This document shows positions 1 to 9,818 of a DNA stretch of 48,007 nt, one piece after another. Source of the stretch: a virus; the IMG/VR virus record IMGVR_UViG_3300037358_000016, positions 1 to 48,007 of that record; one strand, written 5' to 3'. Under the pieces are notes generated by a model. The model was given only the letters and a program-made list of their open reading frames with translations, made no database searches and had not been told where the DNA came from. How positions within the stretch are numbered: position 1 is the stretch's first letter; every line of letters begins with the position of its first letter. The translations under genes and the position numbers were made by a program.

Positions 1-164
1 GTCGCCGGAGATCGACCCGCCGCCGCCCACGCCGCCTGCCGATACAGATCCGCCTACGACGTAGCAGCCGCTGCAATAGGTACGGATGATAGCGGCGGCG
101 TCCAGAGACATCTGCGCCAACTGCGTTGCAGTCCCGGTCCAGTATCCCGAAGTATTGAACTCGT
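1..164. repeat. Terminal direct repeat, left copy
   Basis: These bases are identical to 47844-48007 except at position 128 (g here, a at 47971). Such end overlap is expected from assembling a circular or circularly permuted phage genome, giving about 47,843 unique bases. It lies inside a gene that reads continuously across the junction, so it is not a separate biological end. The mismatch changes one codon (GCA Ala here, GTA Val in the right copy). Confidence 0.9.
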
Positions 165-651
165 TCCACATCTCGAAGTAAACGAAATTGTTGCAACTCG
201 ATACTGGCAAAGGAGTGCCCGGCTGCGAACCTACATTGCAGACATACTGCATGAGCGACGTCACGAACTCCTTATACTGGCAGTCCGTAGTGACAACGCC
301 TGCTATGGGCGCCTGGCAGGTCGCGGACGTGTTGATATCGCTGGGCGGAACTGCCGTCCCCCCGCTCCCGTTGGCCCAGTTCGGCACGTGCGAGAAGGTG
401 TAGTGGTTCACCGCTCCTGCGCAAGCCGCAGTTTCAGTGATCCAGCTTGCAAGCCCCGACCAAGTGTACGTTCCGCGAGCCGTTTCTATGTTCGACCACT
501 CGACCGAAATGGAGCGGTTGACCGGTGGGCAGGGAGAAGGTATATATGTGGTGGCGTTGGTGGTGCTCAAGGAGAAGGAGGTCGTCTGGGCGCGAATCGG
601 CAGCGCTACGGCGAGTGCGCAGAGGAACGCTAGATAGACGAGTCTCTTCAT
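1..651 (-). CDS. Secreted clan GH-A glycoside hydrolase-like tail protein (5' part)
   Basis: N-terminal 217 codons of a 570-residue protein whose remainder is at 46782-48007; the frames join exactly through the terminal repeat. The ATG at 651 overlaps the stop of the fibre gene (ATGA). Residues 1-22 form a typical Sec signal peptide (MKRLVYLAFLC..., probable cleavage after IRA). The fold resembles clan GH-A: WNE with candidate acid/base Glu164 here, then HPY near residue 244 and GSEGG with candidate nucleophile Glu314 in the right-hand part. A polysaccharide-degrading role at the cell surface is inferred from these motifs and the fibre-gene context. GH5- or GH39-like families are possible; I cannot choose. 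A signal peptide on a phage tail-region enzyme is unusual. Confidence 0.7.
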   Translation of the reverse strand, partial: MKRLVYLAFLCALAVALPIRAQTTSFSLSTTNATTYIPSPCPPVNRSISVEWSNIETARGTYTWSGLASWITETAACAGAVNHYTFSHVPNWANGSGGTAVPPSDINTSATCQAPIAGVVTTDCQYKEFVTSLMQYVCNVGSQPGTPLPVSSCNNFVYFEMWNEFNTSGYWTGTATQLAQMSLDAAAIIRTYCSGCYVVGGSVSAGGVGGGGSISGD

Positions 652-3600
652 TGCGCGCTCACATTGAACGTGATGGCCGAGTACGTGATCGGCAAAGTGG
701 TGATGTTGCAAACCTTCCATGTCGCCATGTTCGCCGATGACGGCCAAATGGAGAAGGTCATGCCCGCGGTCGCGCCCCAGCCCGTCAAACTGGTCGGATC
801 CGTTCTGTACCCGCCACCGACTTTCATAGCCGTCGTCAGGCCAGCCATGGCGACGTTCGTGCCTGACGAGCAAGTGTTGGCTACCATGGTCCCTCCGGCG
901 ACCGCCACCGTCGTATCCGCTACGAACGGAAACGATGTCGGCATGTAGTAATACTGGCCGTTGATCAGAGTCGATACCGGGACCTGACCTGCCGCGGTCG
1001 GCTGCGGCTGCGGCAGGGTCTCCGGCGTAACCACCACATTTTTGTAAGTCAGAGTCGACGTGAATCCGCTGGCCCCCAGCGAGAGATTCCCGAAGGATGT
1101 ACACGCGGCGAGATTGGCGGTAATGTAGACGGTCGTGAACGTCGTGCCGACTGTCGGCGTGGTCGTGGAGCCGGTAATAGCCCCGCCGTCGCAATTGATA
1201 TAGAAGGTAGGCGTCGCGGATGCGGAACTCTTGACAGTCAGCGCCCAAGTGGTCGGCACCGAAGCCAGATACCGGGGCGAGACAGGATTGCCTGAATTAA
1301 CCCGCCACTGAAATCCTGGGCCAAGCAGGAAGTATGTTGCCGAACCCGGATTGGGCAGGTCGATAGAAAAGTTAGTCGGCGTGAAACTCGTGTCGTAGTA
1401 GCACCCTGCGGGCGGAACGACGGCAGATGGAGGGCTATTGTAGAACGTATAGGTGCAGGGTGACAGAGTCGCAGGCGACGGCGCGTTGGGTGCGATGCCG
1501 ATAAAGGCGACATCCTCCGTCGTCACCCCGCCTCCCCACGCCGGGACGATGTTGATCGTAATCCAATCCCCGAGTGTGGTCCCGGAAAGATCGATGAAAA
1601 GCGTCTGGGCGGAAAAGTTGGTTGTGAAGCGAAGCGTACTACTGCCGATTGTCGAACCGCCAGCGGTGATATCCGCTACCGTCACTCCGGTCAGGCACGC
1701 GGCGTTGCAACGCCCCCCAATGGCGATCGTTATGCCACTCTGCGGAATCCGGTCGCCCACGATCAGCAATTTGTTCAGCGGCCCTGTTCCCTGAAACGAC
1801 GGCCCAAATCCGAACCCTGAAGCGTAGTTCGTGCTGTCGGAGTGAAAGTAGGTCTGGATCGGGTTGTAGACATCCCCAGGGTCCAGAGTGCAGCCGGGAG
1901 TGGTGAACGACCCGTTACTAAAAGCGAAGTTGAAATCCTTGCACGACATTAGCAAGTCTGAGCTTCCGGCGAACGGTGCGGTAGGATTGCCGCTCAGCAG
2001 AAACCCGGCGTCCAGTTTCCCTACCGGCTCAACCGGTCGGTCCAGGTATACCCGCCGAATCAAGTTGCTGTTATTGGCGCTTCCAGAAGTGTCTACGCTG
2101 TTATCTAGCCCGTTGTCGGTGAGGTTGGCGGCTCCGAGCCCAGTGTGGGTGAAGACGTTCTGAGCGCCCATGCCGAAACTTGTTCCCGGCGCGCTGATTA
2201 CGAGGTTGTTGATCGTGGCGTTTACCGTGCTCTCGCTCGCTAGCCAGTTTGCGTAGTTGGTGCCGCCGCATTGACCCAGCGCACCGCCCTGGATCACGTT
2301 GCCATTGCCGGAAAACCTCGAATGCTCCCCCGCATTGAGGCTGAAGCACTCGTCGTAATAACGGTTTACGGTCATGCTGGGCACCGCTCCGGCTCCTGAT
2401 CCCAGAGCTACCTCGAACTGAAACAGGCCCAGCGCAAAAGGCTGCTCCCCGGAGTAAATGTTGATGCCTTTGCCGGTCCGGTGCGACCCGTTGTACATGG
2501 TCATTGGGATCGCGTTGAATTTCAGGTTGATATCGTCGTAGAAATTGGTGTCCGGAGTCCACGCGAAGTAGGAGGTGTTGTTTGAGGCCGGCGGCGCCTC
2601 GATCAAACCACCCCACAATCCCTGCGCAGCGACATGCTCAAAACTGATATTGTTCGACGCAGCTTGCATGAACAGCCCGCATACGTAGTTAGCCTTCGGC
2701 GAGCCGTTCGCCGTGAATTGCAGGTTGCGGAAGACATACCCATTGAAATTCGAGGCCATCGCCGCGCCGCTGCTGGCAGGGATAGCGATGCCTGCATTGC
2801 CGCAGTACCAAGGCGCGTCCATCGAAGTTCCCGCAATGGTGCCCGATGCCGTGCTCGTGGTGGTCGACGCGTTAGCAGCTAGCACGATATGTGAGTTGTC
2901 CGTCACCGATGCTACGGTCGTGGTGAGCGTTCCTCCACTCGTGCCCGCGCCGACAACCGTCGCAATCTGCCCGACCAGAAACGACGAGGGCACCCCGTTC
3001 AGGAACTCGGCGCAGGGAACGGTGAGGATCGGTGAGCCGTTGGTCATGGACCCATCGCAAGTGCCGGTGACGGCGGGGCCGAAAGCCATGCCGCCCGGCG
3101 CAGGAGGACCGCCGCTGGAGGCCGGGAGCGCCGTGGTGCCTCCTGCGGTTCCGTAGATCCGGTTGGGGAAGGTGTTGTTTCCGCTTACTGCCGTCGCCGC
3201 TGCATTCACCGTCCCGTCCGACTCGATAGTCATATCGTGGACGTAGGCCCCGAAGAGGAGGGTCGCGGCGGAGTCGGGAGTAGCGAAGACATCTTGGCCT
3301 GGTTCGCCTAGAATTGTCGTTTGTGTAACGCCCGCGCCAAAGAAATTCTGCCCCATCCATGTAATCGTTCCCGTCTTGCAGATCCCAGCCGGAAATTGAA
3401 TCGAGGCCCCGTTCACATACAAGCCGCCTTGCGCCGGGGGCATCGCGTCGTTGAAAGCCGCCTGGATCGCCGCCTGGTCGTTGGTCACTCCATCGCAGCT
3501 GGCGTTGTATGGAGACTCGAGGACGCTGATTATGCGGTTTACGCTGGCGGTGCCGGTTTGATCTGGGAACGTCAAATTCAAGTATTGCCCTAGCGGAGTG

Positions 3601-4079
3601 TAGTTTACCGCTGCCGCGCCATTCCCAACGATATTCCCAATATGCAGTTGATCCACTCTAAAGGTATCCTGACGCCCAGTCGTAAGCTGATCTAGACCAT
3701 TCTCGAAATCCGCGTAAAGGGCTGGCATGTACGGAGTGAAATGCGTTAGCTGTGTCGGCTCCGTCGCTCTTGCGATGACCAGCGTGTCTCCAGAAGGGCA
3801 TGGACTAAGCAGCGCGATACTGCCACCGTTTGCATAAGAATTATTTACCGGAGTGCCTGCCCATTGATTCGACGCAAGAACTGTCATCACCCCCGGCAAC
3901 GATCCAGCCGGAATGTCGATGACCAGCAAGGCCCCCACGTCATCCACTGGAAATGTGAACGGGAACGGGCCTGGGGAGTTTGTGCAGGCAAACGTAGCAG
4001 TGCTGGCTGTGCCGGTTACGGTCGCATGAGCAAGCACGGCAAGCATCCATAACGCCACGGCACATAAGAGTTTATGCAT
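648..4079 (-). CDS. Tail fibre/spike with T7 gp17-like N-terminus and beta-helix, carrying a signal peptide
   Basis: 1,143 residues; start supported by the ribosome-binding site AAGGAGAGGCG directly before ATG 4079. Residues 1-19 (MHKLLCAVALWMLAVLAHA) look like a cleavable Sec signal. Residues about 20-145 resemble the virion-attachment domain of T7-type fibres (FPFTFPVDD near the start, then LTHFTPYMPALY and a FENGLDQLT helix). From about residue 180 a pectate-lyase-3-like start (SCDGVTNDQAAIQAAF) leads into a long Gly/Asn/Ser/Thr-rich region typical of a parallel beta-helix. The role is receptor binding and possibly glycan depolymerisation. The export signal before a virion-attachment domain is hard to reconcile with cytoplasmic assembly. 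Confidence 0.75.
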   Translation of the reverse strand: MHKLLCAVALWMLAVLAHATVTGTASTATFACTNSPGPFPFTFPVDDVGALLVIDIPAGSLPGVMTVLASNQWAGTPVNNSYANGGSIALLSPCPSGDTLVIARATEPTQLTHFTPYMPALYADFENGLDQLTTGRQDTFRVDQLHIGNIVGNGAAAVNYTPLGQYLNLTFPDQTGTASVNRIISVLESPYNASCDGVTNDQAAIQAAFNDAMPPAQGGLYVNGASIQFPAGICKTGTITWMGQNFFGAGVTQTTILGEPGQDVFATPDSAATLLFGAYVHDMTIESDGTVNAAATAVSGNNTFPNRIYGTAGGTTALPASSGGPPAPGGMAFGPAVTGTCDGSMTNGSPILTVPCAEFLNGVPSSFLVGQIATVVGAGTSGGTLTTTVASVTDNSHIVLAANASTTTSTASGTIAGTSMDAPWYCGNAGIAIPASSGAAMASNFNGYVFRNLQFTANGSPKANYVCGLFMQAASNNISFEHVAAQGLWGGLIEAPPASNNTSYFAWTPDTNFYDDINLKFNAIPMTMYNGSHRTGKGINIYSGEQPFALGLFQFEVALGSGAGAVPSMTVNRYYDECFSLNAGEHSRFSGNGNVIQGGALGQCGGTNYANWLASESTVNATINNLVISAPGTSFGMGAQNVFTHTGLGAANLTDNGLDNSVDTSGSANNSNLIRRVYLDRPVEPVGKLDAGFLLSGNPTAPFAGSSDLLMSCKDFNFAFSNGSFTTPGCTLDPGDVYNPIQTYFHSDSTNYASGFGFGPSFQGTGPLNKLLIVGDRIPQSGITIAIGGRCNAACLTGVTVADITAGGSTIGSSTLRFTTNFSAQTLFIDLSGTTLGDWITINIVPAWGGGVTTEDVAFIGIAPNAPSPATLSPCTYTFYNSPPSAVVPPAGCYYDTSFTPTNFSIDLPNPGSATYFLLGPGFQWRVNSGNPVSPRYLASVPTTWALTVKSSASATPTFYINCDGGAITGSTTTPTVGTTFTTVYITANLAACTSFGNLSLGASGFTSTLTYKNVVVTPETLPQPQPTAAGQVPVSTLINGQYYYMPTSFPFVADTTVAVAGGTMVANTCSSGTNVAMAGLTTAMKVGGGYRTDPTSLTGWGATAGMTFSIWPSSANMATWKVCNITTLPITYSAITFNVSAQ

Positions 4080-4091
4080 CGCCTCTCCTTG

Positions 4092-5348
4092 CTACAGTCT
4101 AATCCCCCACTGCTTGAACTGTTCAAGATTCTTCTTCAACCCGTCCATGCTCCCAACGAACGCATCTACCTTAAAGCCTTTTATCTGCTTGCTGATCTCC
4201 TCGGCCTCCGCAATGCAGGCGTCCGGAGAGCCCCCACTCGTCACGATGGCCGCAAACACAGGACTGTCCTTTTGAGGCATAATCCACAACCCATCCGGAT
4301 ACTGAGTGGCGCGGCGGAACTTAATCTGCTCCCGGTACTTTTCAGGAAACTCGACCAGTAATGGGTGTTCATTGACCCACGGGCTCTGAATCAGCATCTC
4401 AAAGCTGTATTGCCCTTTGTATTGAGGCTCAACCAGCTTTCCATCAGCGCCTTCCCAGAGGATTTCCGGAAGGTTCTTGAGCATATTCAATTCCAACTCA
4501 AAAGGAGGAGAGCCGCATCGGCAACACGGATCGCCAAGCCAGATTTTCTTTTGCGATACGCGGGATTCGAGAGACAGGAATTGCCGGTATTGGTACTTCC
4601 CTAGAGTCGGCCCCAGCTTCTCGTAAATGTCAGACAGATTGGCTGGCATCTGTTTCCAATCCTTGACGGCGCAGATATAGCCTTCGTCCTTCTGCTCGGT
4701 CCCCAGAAGTGCTCTAGAAGGATATTTGCCGTCAATCGAGTATGTGTCAATGGCAAGGTCCAGGGTATCGGGAAGATGATCCTCAACGATGAACTCCCGG
4801 TACTCGGCCATTGGGCCGAACTGCGCCTGAAAAGCATCGAGCCGGTTTTTTGCCGTCTCATACCCCTCAACTGAGAAAGTCTCCGTATCGTTGCGGGTCA
4901 GGCTGATTTTGATCCACAACTTATCGTTGCCACGGCTCCTGATGTACTTCCGAAGAGCTTCCATGCCTTTAATGACTTCGTAGGGAGCTTGGGGAATACC
5001 AAGACTCTCGAAATGCTCTTTAGCGTCCTTGCGTTCAACTTCCAACTCCTCGCCGTTGCGCGATCCCCAAACCCGCTTACCGTTATCAACTAGATACTCC
5101 TGCAACGGCCCCTGATGCAGATCGGTGAATACGAACAGGTCCACATCGTCGATGATTCCCCAAATGTCTTCCACGCGCTCGAAGTCCGGGAAGCCTTCGC
5201 CCTGCTCGGTATTGTAGGAGGATGGATAGTCGGCAACCCAAGGCGAGGTATAGTAGGTCTCGCCGAAAGAGGGAGCAAGGGTCCGAGCAAGCTCAGGGAA
5301 GGCCCCGTTGTCCACCACGCACACACTCTTGGATGAATACTCAGTCAT
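4092..5348 (-). CDS. ATP-grasp family enzyme
   Basis: 418 residues from ATG 5348; an in-frame upstream extension to 5384 is possible, but AGAGG lies 12 nt before 5348. The N-terminus resembles the pre-grasp domain of PurD/biotin-carboxylase-type enzymes. It is followed by an ATP-grasp-like part (VWGSRNGEELEVERKDAKEHF... then SLGIPQAPYEVIKG and LWIKISLTRNDTETF), with a Cys-rich patch CCRCG near residue 290. ATP-grasp enzymes ligate a carboxylate to an amine or thiol using ATP; the substrate here cannot be told. It sits between the ejection proteins and the tail fibre in the late operon, so modification of a virion component or of host-surface precursors is possible. That role is inference. Confidence 0.6.
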   Translation of the reverse strand: MTEYSSKSVCVVDNGAFPELARTLAPSFGETYYTSPWVADYPSSYNTEQGEGFPDFERVEDIWGIIDDVDLFVFTDLHQGPLQEYLVDNGKRVWGSRNGEELEVERKDAKEHFESLGIPQAPYEVIKGMEALRKYIRSRGNDKLWIKISLTRNDTETFSVEGYETAKNRLDAFQAQFGPMAEYREFIVEDHLPDTLDLAIDTYSIDGKYPSRALLGTEQKDEGYICAVKDWKQMPANLSDIYEKLGPTLGKYQYRQFLSLESRVSQKKIWLGDPCCRCGSPPFELELNMLKNLPEILWEGADGKLVEPQYKGQYSFEMLIQSPWVNEHPLLVEFPEKYREQIKFRRATQYPDGLWIMPQKDSPVFAAIVTSGGSPDACIAEAEEISKQIKGFKVDAFVGSMDGLKKNLEQFKQWGIRL

Positions 5349-5445
5349 TGCAATGCCCAGCCTCTTCCGGCGGCCACTCGTCATCGAGCATGTTCAACTC
5401 CCAAAGTGGCCAGAGCCGGTCAATCTTTCGTCTGCGTATGCACAT
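5341..5445 (-). CDS. Small coupled ORF, 34 residues
   Basis: ATG 5445 overlaps the TAA of the preceding gene (TAATG) and its stop lies 8 bases inside the ATP-grasp gene, a tight arrangement suggesting translational coupling. The product begins MCIRRRKIDRLW and contains DDEWPPEEAG: a basic N-terminal half and an acidic C-terminal half. No family is recognised. It may be a real tiny protein or mainly a device coupling translation of the enzyme to that of the ejection protein. Confidence 0.45.
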   Translation of the reverse strand: MCIRRRKIDRLWPLWELNMLDDEWPPEEAGHCND

Positions 5446-8400
5446 TATCGGTACGCTCCGCGAATTGAAAATCCCTTCTTGGTCTTCCTGGTCGGTACGT
5501 TCTCACGCAGACCGGGAATATTCTCCTCGATAGTCTCTTTCAGGTCTGTCGGCTTGCGCTTCTGCGTGTCGCCCTTCTGGGCCATAGTCCGCACATCTGG
5601 GGGTATCAACAGGCTTTGGATCAGGTCATCAATGAAAAGCCCAGCCGAATCCGCGGTGCGGGTAGCTTCCGCCAGACGGCTTGATTGCTCAAGAAACGGC
5701 ACCTTTTTAGCCGCTCCCAATCCTGCGGTGGCCGCGCCAGCGACGAATCCTCCGCTCTTCCCCTTCATCGTGTAAGCGTCATTCACCCGCCGCATGGTAG
5801 CGCCCATCTCGAAAACAAGTCCTATTGGAGTGTGTTGAATCCACGGTGGAAGTTCCATGCCTCCGATAGTCAGCGATTCAGGCTTCTCCTTATTTTTCTC
5901 ATCTCCGGGCTTATAAAAGCCGCTTGCCGTGATGAACCCAGAGGCTTGCCCGGCGTAGTACCCTATTGCCAGCACAGCCAACCCGACGCTCCCTTTCTTG
6001 AGTGAGCGCATGATATTGTCGGCTTCGTTCCCGGTCAGGTTCTTGAGGCCGTCTTTTGTTACCAGAACTCGCAGAGCGTCGATGCTGCCGGTGACTGATC
6101 CAAATGCGACCGTGCCCGTCTCCGCAACAATGTTCGTCGGAACCTTCACGATGGGAAGCACGGTCTGAATCATAAACTCGGTTGCTCTGCCGCTCAATCC
6201 TTGAGAGTGGAAGTAGTTCATCAGCATGCGGAATCCGGTGTTGATAAAATTCTCCTGCATGAAGATGGAACGATTCGCGTCAATGTACGCATCTGCGGCC
6301 ATCGTCGCCTGCACCTTGGGGTCTTGGATGTCCAGGTGACTGTCGAGCGCCCACTGTGCGCGCTTCTCTAGTGACCGGAAGAATTCGGCCCGCTTTGGCA
6401 GCACCTTGAGCGCGCCGTGCAGATGACCAAAGAAATCCAGCGCCTCGGGTGGAAGCGTCCCCTTCTTACCGTACAGATAATCGAGCGAAGTTTTGCCAGT
6501 CTTGACGGCCTCTTTAATGTCGCTAGCGGTCGCCTTCTCGAAGAACTGACCGAACGCCTTCGCCTCCGCCGAAAGGTTCAATCCGCCGCCCTCGCGCGGG
6601 GCCTTCGCGGCAATATCGGACAGCCCCGGCATCTTCGACAGCACGCCACCAATAAGCTCCTCAATGGGAGTAGTCCCAAATCTCAGCATCGCGGCGGTGG
6701 TAAGTTTCCCAAGTGTGTTGACGCTCGACAGCAACACAGCCCGCCGCCATTTCTGGAACACCGCCGCGCCCTTTTCAAGCGGAGTTCTCGCGGCCAGCTT
6801 TTGCTTGTGTATCGCATCATCTACCTGCCCCTTGATTTTCTCCGCCTTCGCCTTCAAATCCTCCGCCTGCTGGTCGAGAATTGTTTGCCTGCGAGTTGGA
6901 TTGGTGAAGTCGCCGGCATCGAGTTGCTTCTGGAGGTCCGCAATGCGCTTGGTGATGCGCGTCTTGTACGACTTGAGCTTTACCGCCTCCGGGTCTGCCT
7001 TCTCTCTCTCGACCTTTACTTTCATGCTGTCCAGAGTTTCCCGAAGAGCATCGCGTCTTGCTTTCAATGATGCTGCTTCTTCGGTGTCCGGTCCCTGCAT
7101 TTTCGGCTTGGCGGATGAGGTATCTCCGTCCTTGATACGCCGCTCCAAATCGGCGATTGACTTCTGGAGAGCAGCAGAACGCGCCTTCTCTTTGCCGCCT
7201 CCCTTATCAACTCCCTCCGCTTTCATCTCCTCGTATGTCTCACGCAGAGCGTCACGTTGTTCCCTGAGAGATGCGACAGTTTCAGTCTCCGGCCCTTCTT
7301 TCTTGGCCTGCTCCTTTGCGGAGAAATCTCCCTGCTTGATTCGGCGGTCGAGTTCTGCGATTGAATTCTGAAGAGCCTTTGCTTTCGCACTCTCCGCACC
7401 GCCTCCCTTATCGGGTTTCTCTTCCGCTTTAATCTGGTCGTACTGTTCCCGAAGAGATTCGCGCTTTTCTTTTAGAGAATCCAGAGTTTCCGTGTCTGGT
7501 CCCTGAAGGCGTGCAGCGGGAGATGTATCCTTTGCCTTGATTCTCCTGTCGAGTTCAGCGATGGATTTCTCTACCGCCTTCTGCCTAGCCGATTCCCGTC
7601 CTGAGACTTCCCCCGCCGCCTTCGGTTCTTTAGGTTCCTTTACCTCTTCCTGCTTGTCCTTCTCCTCAACCGGATCAGTCTTTTTCATCAACTCGTCTAG
7701 TTGCTGACGTAGTTCCTTGACTCGCTCCGATGGCTTGCCCGGTGCCTTGCCTTTCTGCGGCTGTTCCCCTGTTTCCGCATCCTCGATCTGAGAGAGTAGC
7801 TTGCCCTGTTTCTTCGCCTCGCGTAGCTGGTCCTGAACTTCGTTTTTGGTGGGCTCCTTAACCTGCCTTCCGTATTGAGAAATGTAATCCCTAATCTCGC
7901 GTTTGCTGATTCCCGTTTCCTGCAACTGCGTATGGATGTCATCCACGATCTGCTCAATGGTCAACAGTCCTGAACGAACACGATTGATTGCCAGTTTCCC
8001 AAATAGCTCATAGAGCTTGGGATTGAGCATCGGGTTGGCATACGTCTTGCCGAGTAACTCCGCATTCAAGTCCTTGATGAGTGAATCAAACTCAGTCTTC
8101 AGATCGGCCTTGACTGCCGTGCGCTTAGCAGTGCGTGCAATCTTCTCTACTGTGCTTTGCCCGGCTTGCTGCTTCTTCGACTCCTCATACGCATCGATGC
8201 GCTTGTTCGCCTCATCCAGTTGGCGGGTCAGGTCTTCCAGATTCTGCCGTACTTCCGGTGATATCTCACCATTCTTGCTCGCAGTCCTTGCCCTCTGGAG
8301 GACGTTCGCCAGAGAGTAGTCCTGCTTGATCATCATGCGCCGTGCTGCTAGTCCAAGTCCCTGCTCATATCCGGTACGCCGTGAAGCCTCGTCGTTCGTG

Positions 8401-9818
8401 TTGATGGCGTCTTCAACCTGCTTCAATCGATCCTTGCCACGTTGAAGAGCATCCTCATCTCCAGACGCACGAGCCGCCTCGATAGTGTTCATCGCAACCG
8501 CGTGTTCGTTCTGGAGTTTCATGCGGTCGTAAACCAGAGCCGCCGACTCCTCCGCATTCAGCGCACGAGGTTTCTCGGCCAACTCCTTAGCCAGATCACG
8601 AGGCTGGATCGTTCCTTCATCTACGGCTTTCTTGGCCGTCTCAAATGCGGTACCGAAACTGCGCCGCGCCTCAACTTCTACTTCGGGCAATCCACGAGCT
8701 GTGCGCTCTTCCTCCGTCGTCTCATTCTTGATGCCGGTTTGACCTTCGCCGGGTTGGCCTGGAGTCGGTTCCTGCGGAGTGGCTTCGGTTGCCGCTTCCG
8801 GAGTCTTGCCGGGGATGCCTGCCAACTCGTTGTCAATCTTGTCCATCACCTCCATCGGGTTGTCAGTCGGAGGTTCTTGTACATGACGCTGCGCTGCTTC
8901 AGAAACCACATCTGCGGGATGTGCTCCTTCTCGCGCATACAGGTCCATCGCCTTATCTTGAATCTCGGGAACCGACTTCTTGGCGAATGGAAGATTGCCT
9001 ACCGTGGCATGCATCAGCGCCAGCAATGCCGCGTTCTGGGCGAAATCTCGCGCGCTCGGAACGCGCCCCTCGATGAAACTTCCAACCGTTGTCATAGCCG
9101 CCAATTCCGCCGCCGTTTTGTACGCGCGCGGGCCAAGGAATCTGCCCACTGCGCCGCTCGCCAGCGGAGCCGCTTCTCCCGCCACACCGAAGGCCGCGCC
9201 GGTCAAGGCGCCCTTAGCGGACGACTTCACCACGTCCATCACTTCATCGAATACCGATATTTGCCTGCCAGCGTACTTGTCCACGAGCCACTGACGCAAG
9301 CCGGCTGTCAGGCCGAATCCGCCGGCACCCGCGCCTACTATACCGCCTGAGATGGTTCCCACTACGGGTAGTTCCAGCGTACCCGCCGCGCCACCTACAA
9401 TCGTACCAAGGCCCCCACCCACCAGATAAGCCGGCAGATCGCCGATCATCTGGCCGAATCCTTCGATGAACTTAGACACTTCGTCATCGGACTCAAACGG
9501 CCCTGAGGTCTGTCCGCGTAGGTACTCTCCGATGATCGAATCTTTGGTGAGTCCCTTCCATCCCGCCTCGGCATATTCCCCAAGTCGCTCTCCGAAGTCC
9601 TTGTTGAGCGCGTCCCGATTTTCATAGGTAAAGCTCGGCGGCGCTCCGGTCAGGTGGGAGTACACCAGCGCGTCTGTAGCCCGCTGGGCTTGATCCTGGT
9701 CAAGCGATGGACTCGGAGGCTGGAAATTGCTCCAAGGGCCGGTAGCGGGCGTTTCTGGGGCAGAAGCGGGCGCTGGAGCGTACTGCTGCCAAGGACCAAC
9801 CTGCGCAGGCGTCCTCAT
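5445..9818 (-). CDS. Large internal virion (DNA-ejection) protein
   Basis: 1,457 residues, in the position of T7 gp16. The N-terminus is Pro/Ala-rich; a Gly/Ala/Val-rich hydrophobic stretch at about residues 130-175 could insert into a membrane. The centre is highly charged and helical with at least three repeats of about 65-70 residues (SIAELDRRIK / PDTE..SLKE.R..LRE type) between roughly residues 740 and 930, likely coiled coil. The C-terminal third has NTGFRMLMNYFHSQ and a hydrophobic PIVKVPTNIVAETG segment, a pattern seen in large ejection proteins of uncultured podoviruses. No lytic transglycosylase motif was recognised. The start ATG overlaps the previous stop (ATGA). Confidence 0.65.
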   Translation of the reverse strand: MRTPAQVGPWQQYAPAPASAPETPATGPWSNFQPPSPSLDQDQAQRATDALVYSHLTGAPPSFTYENRDALNKDFGERLGEYAEAGWKGLTKDSIIGEYLRGQTSGPFESDDEVSKFIEGFGQMIGDLPAYLVGGGLGTIVGGAAGTLELPVVGTISGGIVGAGAGGFGLTAGLRQWLVDKYAGRQISVFDEVMDVVKSSAKGALTGAAFGVAGEAAPLASGAVGRFLGPRAYKTAAELAAMTTVGSFIEGRVPSARDFAQNAALLALMHATVGNLPFAKKSVPEIQDKAMDLYAREGAHPADVVSEAAQRHVQEPPTDNPMEVMDKIDNELAGIPGKTPEAATEATPQEPTPGQPGEGQTGIKNETTEEERTARGLPEVEVEARRSFGTAFETAKKAVDEGTIQPRDLAKELAEKPRALNAEESAALVYDRMKLQNEHAVAMNTIEAARASGDEDALQRGKDRLKQVEDAINTNDEASRRTGYEQGLGLAARRMMIKQDYSLANVLQRARTASKNGEISPEVRQNLEDLTRQLDEANKRIDAYEESKKQQAGQSTVEKIARTAKRTAVKADLKTEFDSLIKDLNAELLGKTYANPMLNPKLYELFGKLAINRVRSGLLTIEQIVDDIHTQLQETGISKREIRDYISQYGRQVKEPTKNEVQDQLREAKKQGKLLSQIEDAETGEQPQKGKAPGKPSERVKELRQQLDELMKKTDPVEEKDKQEEVKEPKEPKAAGEVSGRESARQKAVEKSIAELDRRIKAKDTSPAARLQGPDTETLDSLKEKRESLREQYDQIKAEEKPDKGGGAESAKAKALQNSIAELDRRIKQGDFSAKEQAKKEGPETETVASLREQRDALRETYEEMKAEGVDKGGGKEKARSAALQKSIADLERRIKDGDTSSAKPKMQGPDTEEAASLKARRDALRETLDSMKVKVEREKADPEAVKLKSYKTRITKRIADLQKQLDAGDFTNPTRRQTILDQQAEDLKAKAEKIKGQVDDAIHKQKLAARTPLEKGAAVFQKWRRAVLLSSVNTLGKLTTAAMLRFGTTPIEELIGGVLSKMPGLSDIAAKAPREGGGLNLSAEAKAFGQFFEKATASDIKEAVKTGKTSLDYLYGKKGTLPPEALDFFGHLHGALKVLPKRAEFFRSLEKRAQWALDSHLDIQDPKVQATMAADAYIDANRSIFMQENFINTGFRMLMNYFHSQGLSGRATEFMIQTVLPIVKVPTNIVAETGTVAFGSVTGSIDALRVLVTKDGLKNLTGNEADNIMRSLKKGSVGLAVLAIGYYAGQASGFITASGFYKPGDEKNKEKPESLTIGGMELPPWIQHTPIGLVFEMGATMRRVNDAYTMKGKSGGFVAGAATAGLGAAKKVPFLEQSSRLAEATRTADSAGLFIDDLIQSLLIPPDVRTMAQKGDTQKRKPTDLKETIEENIPGLRENVPTRKTKKGFSIRGAYR

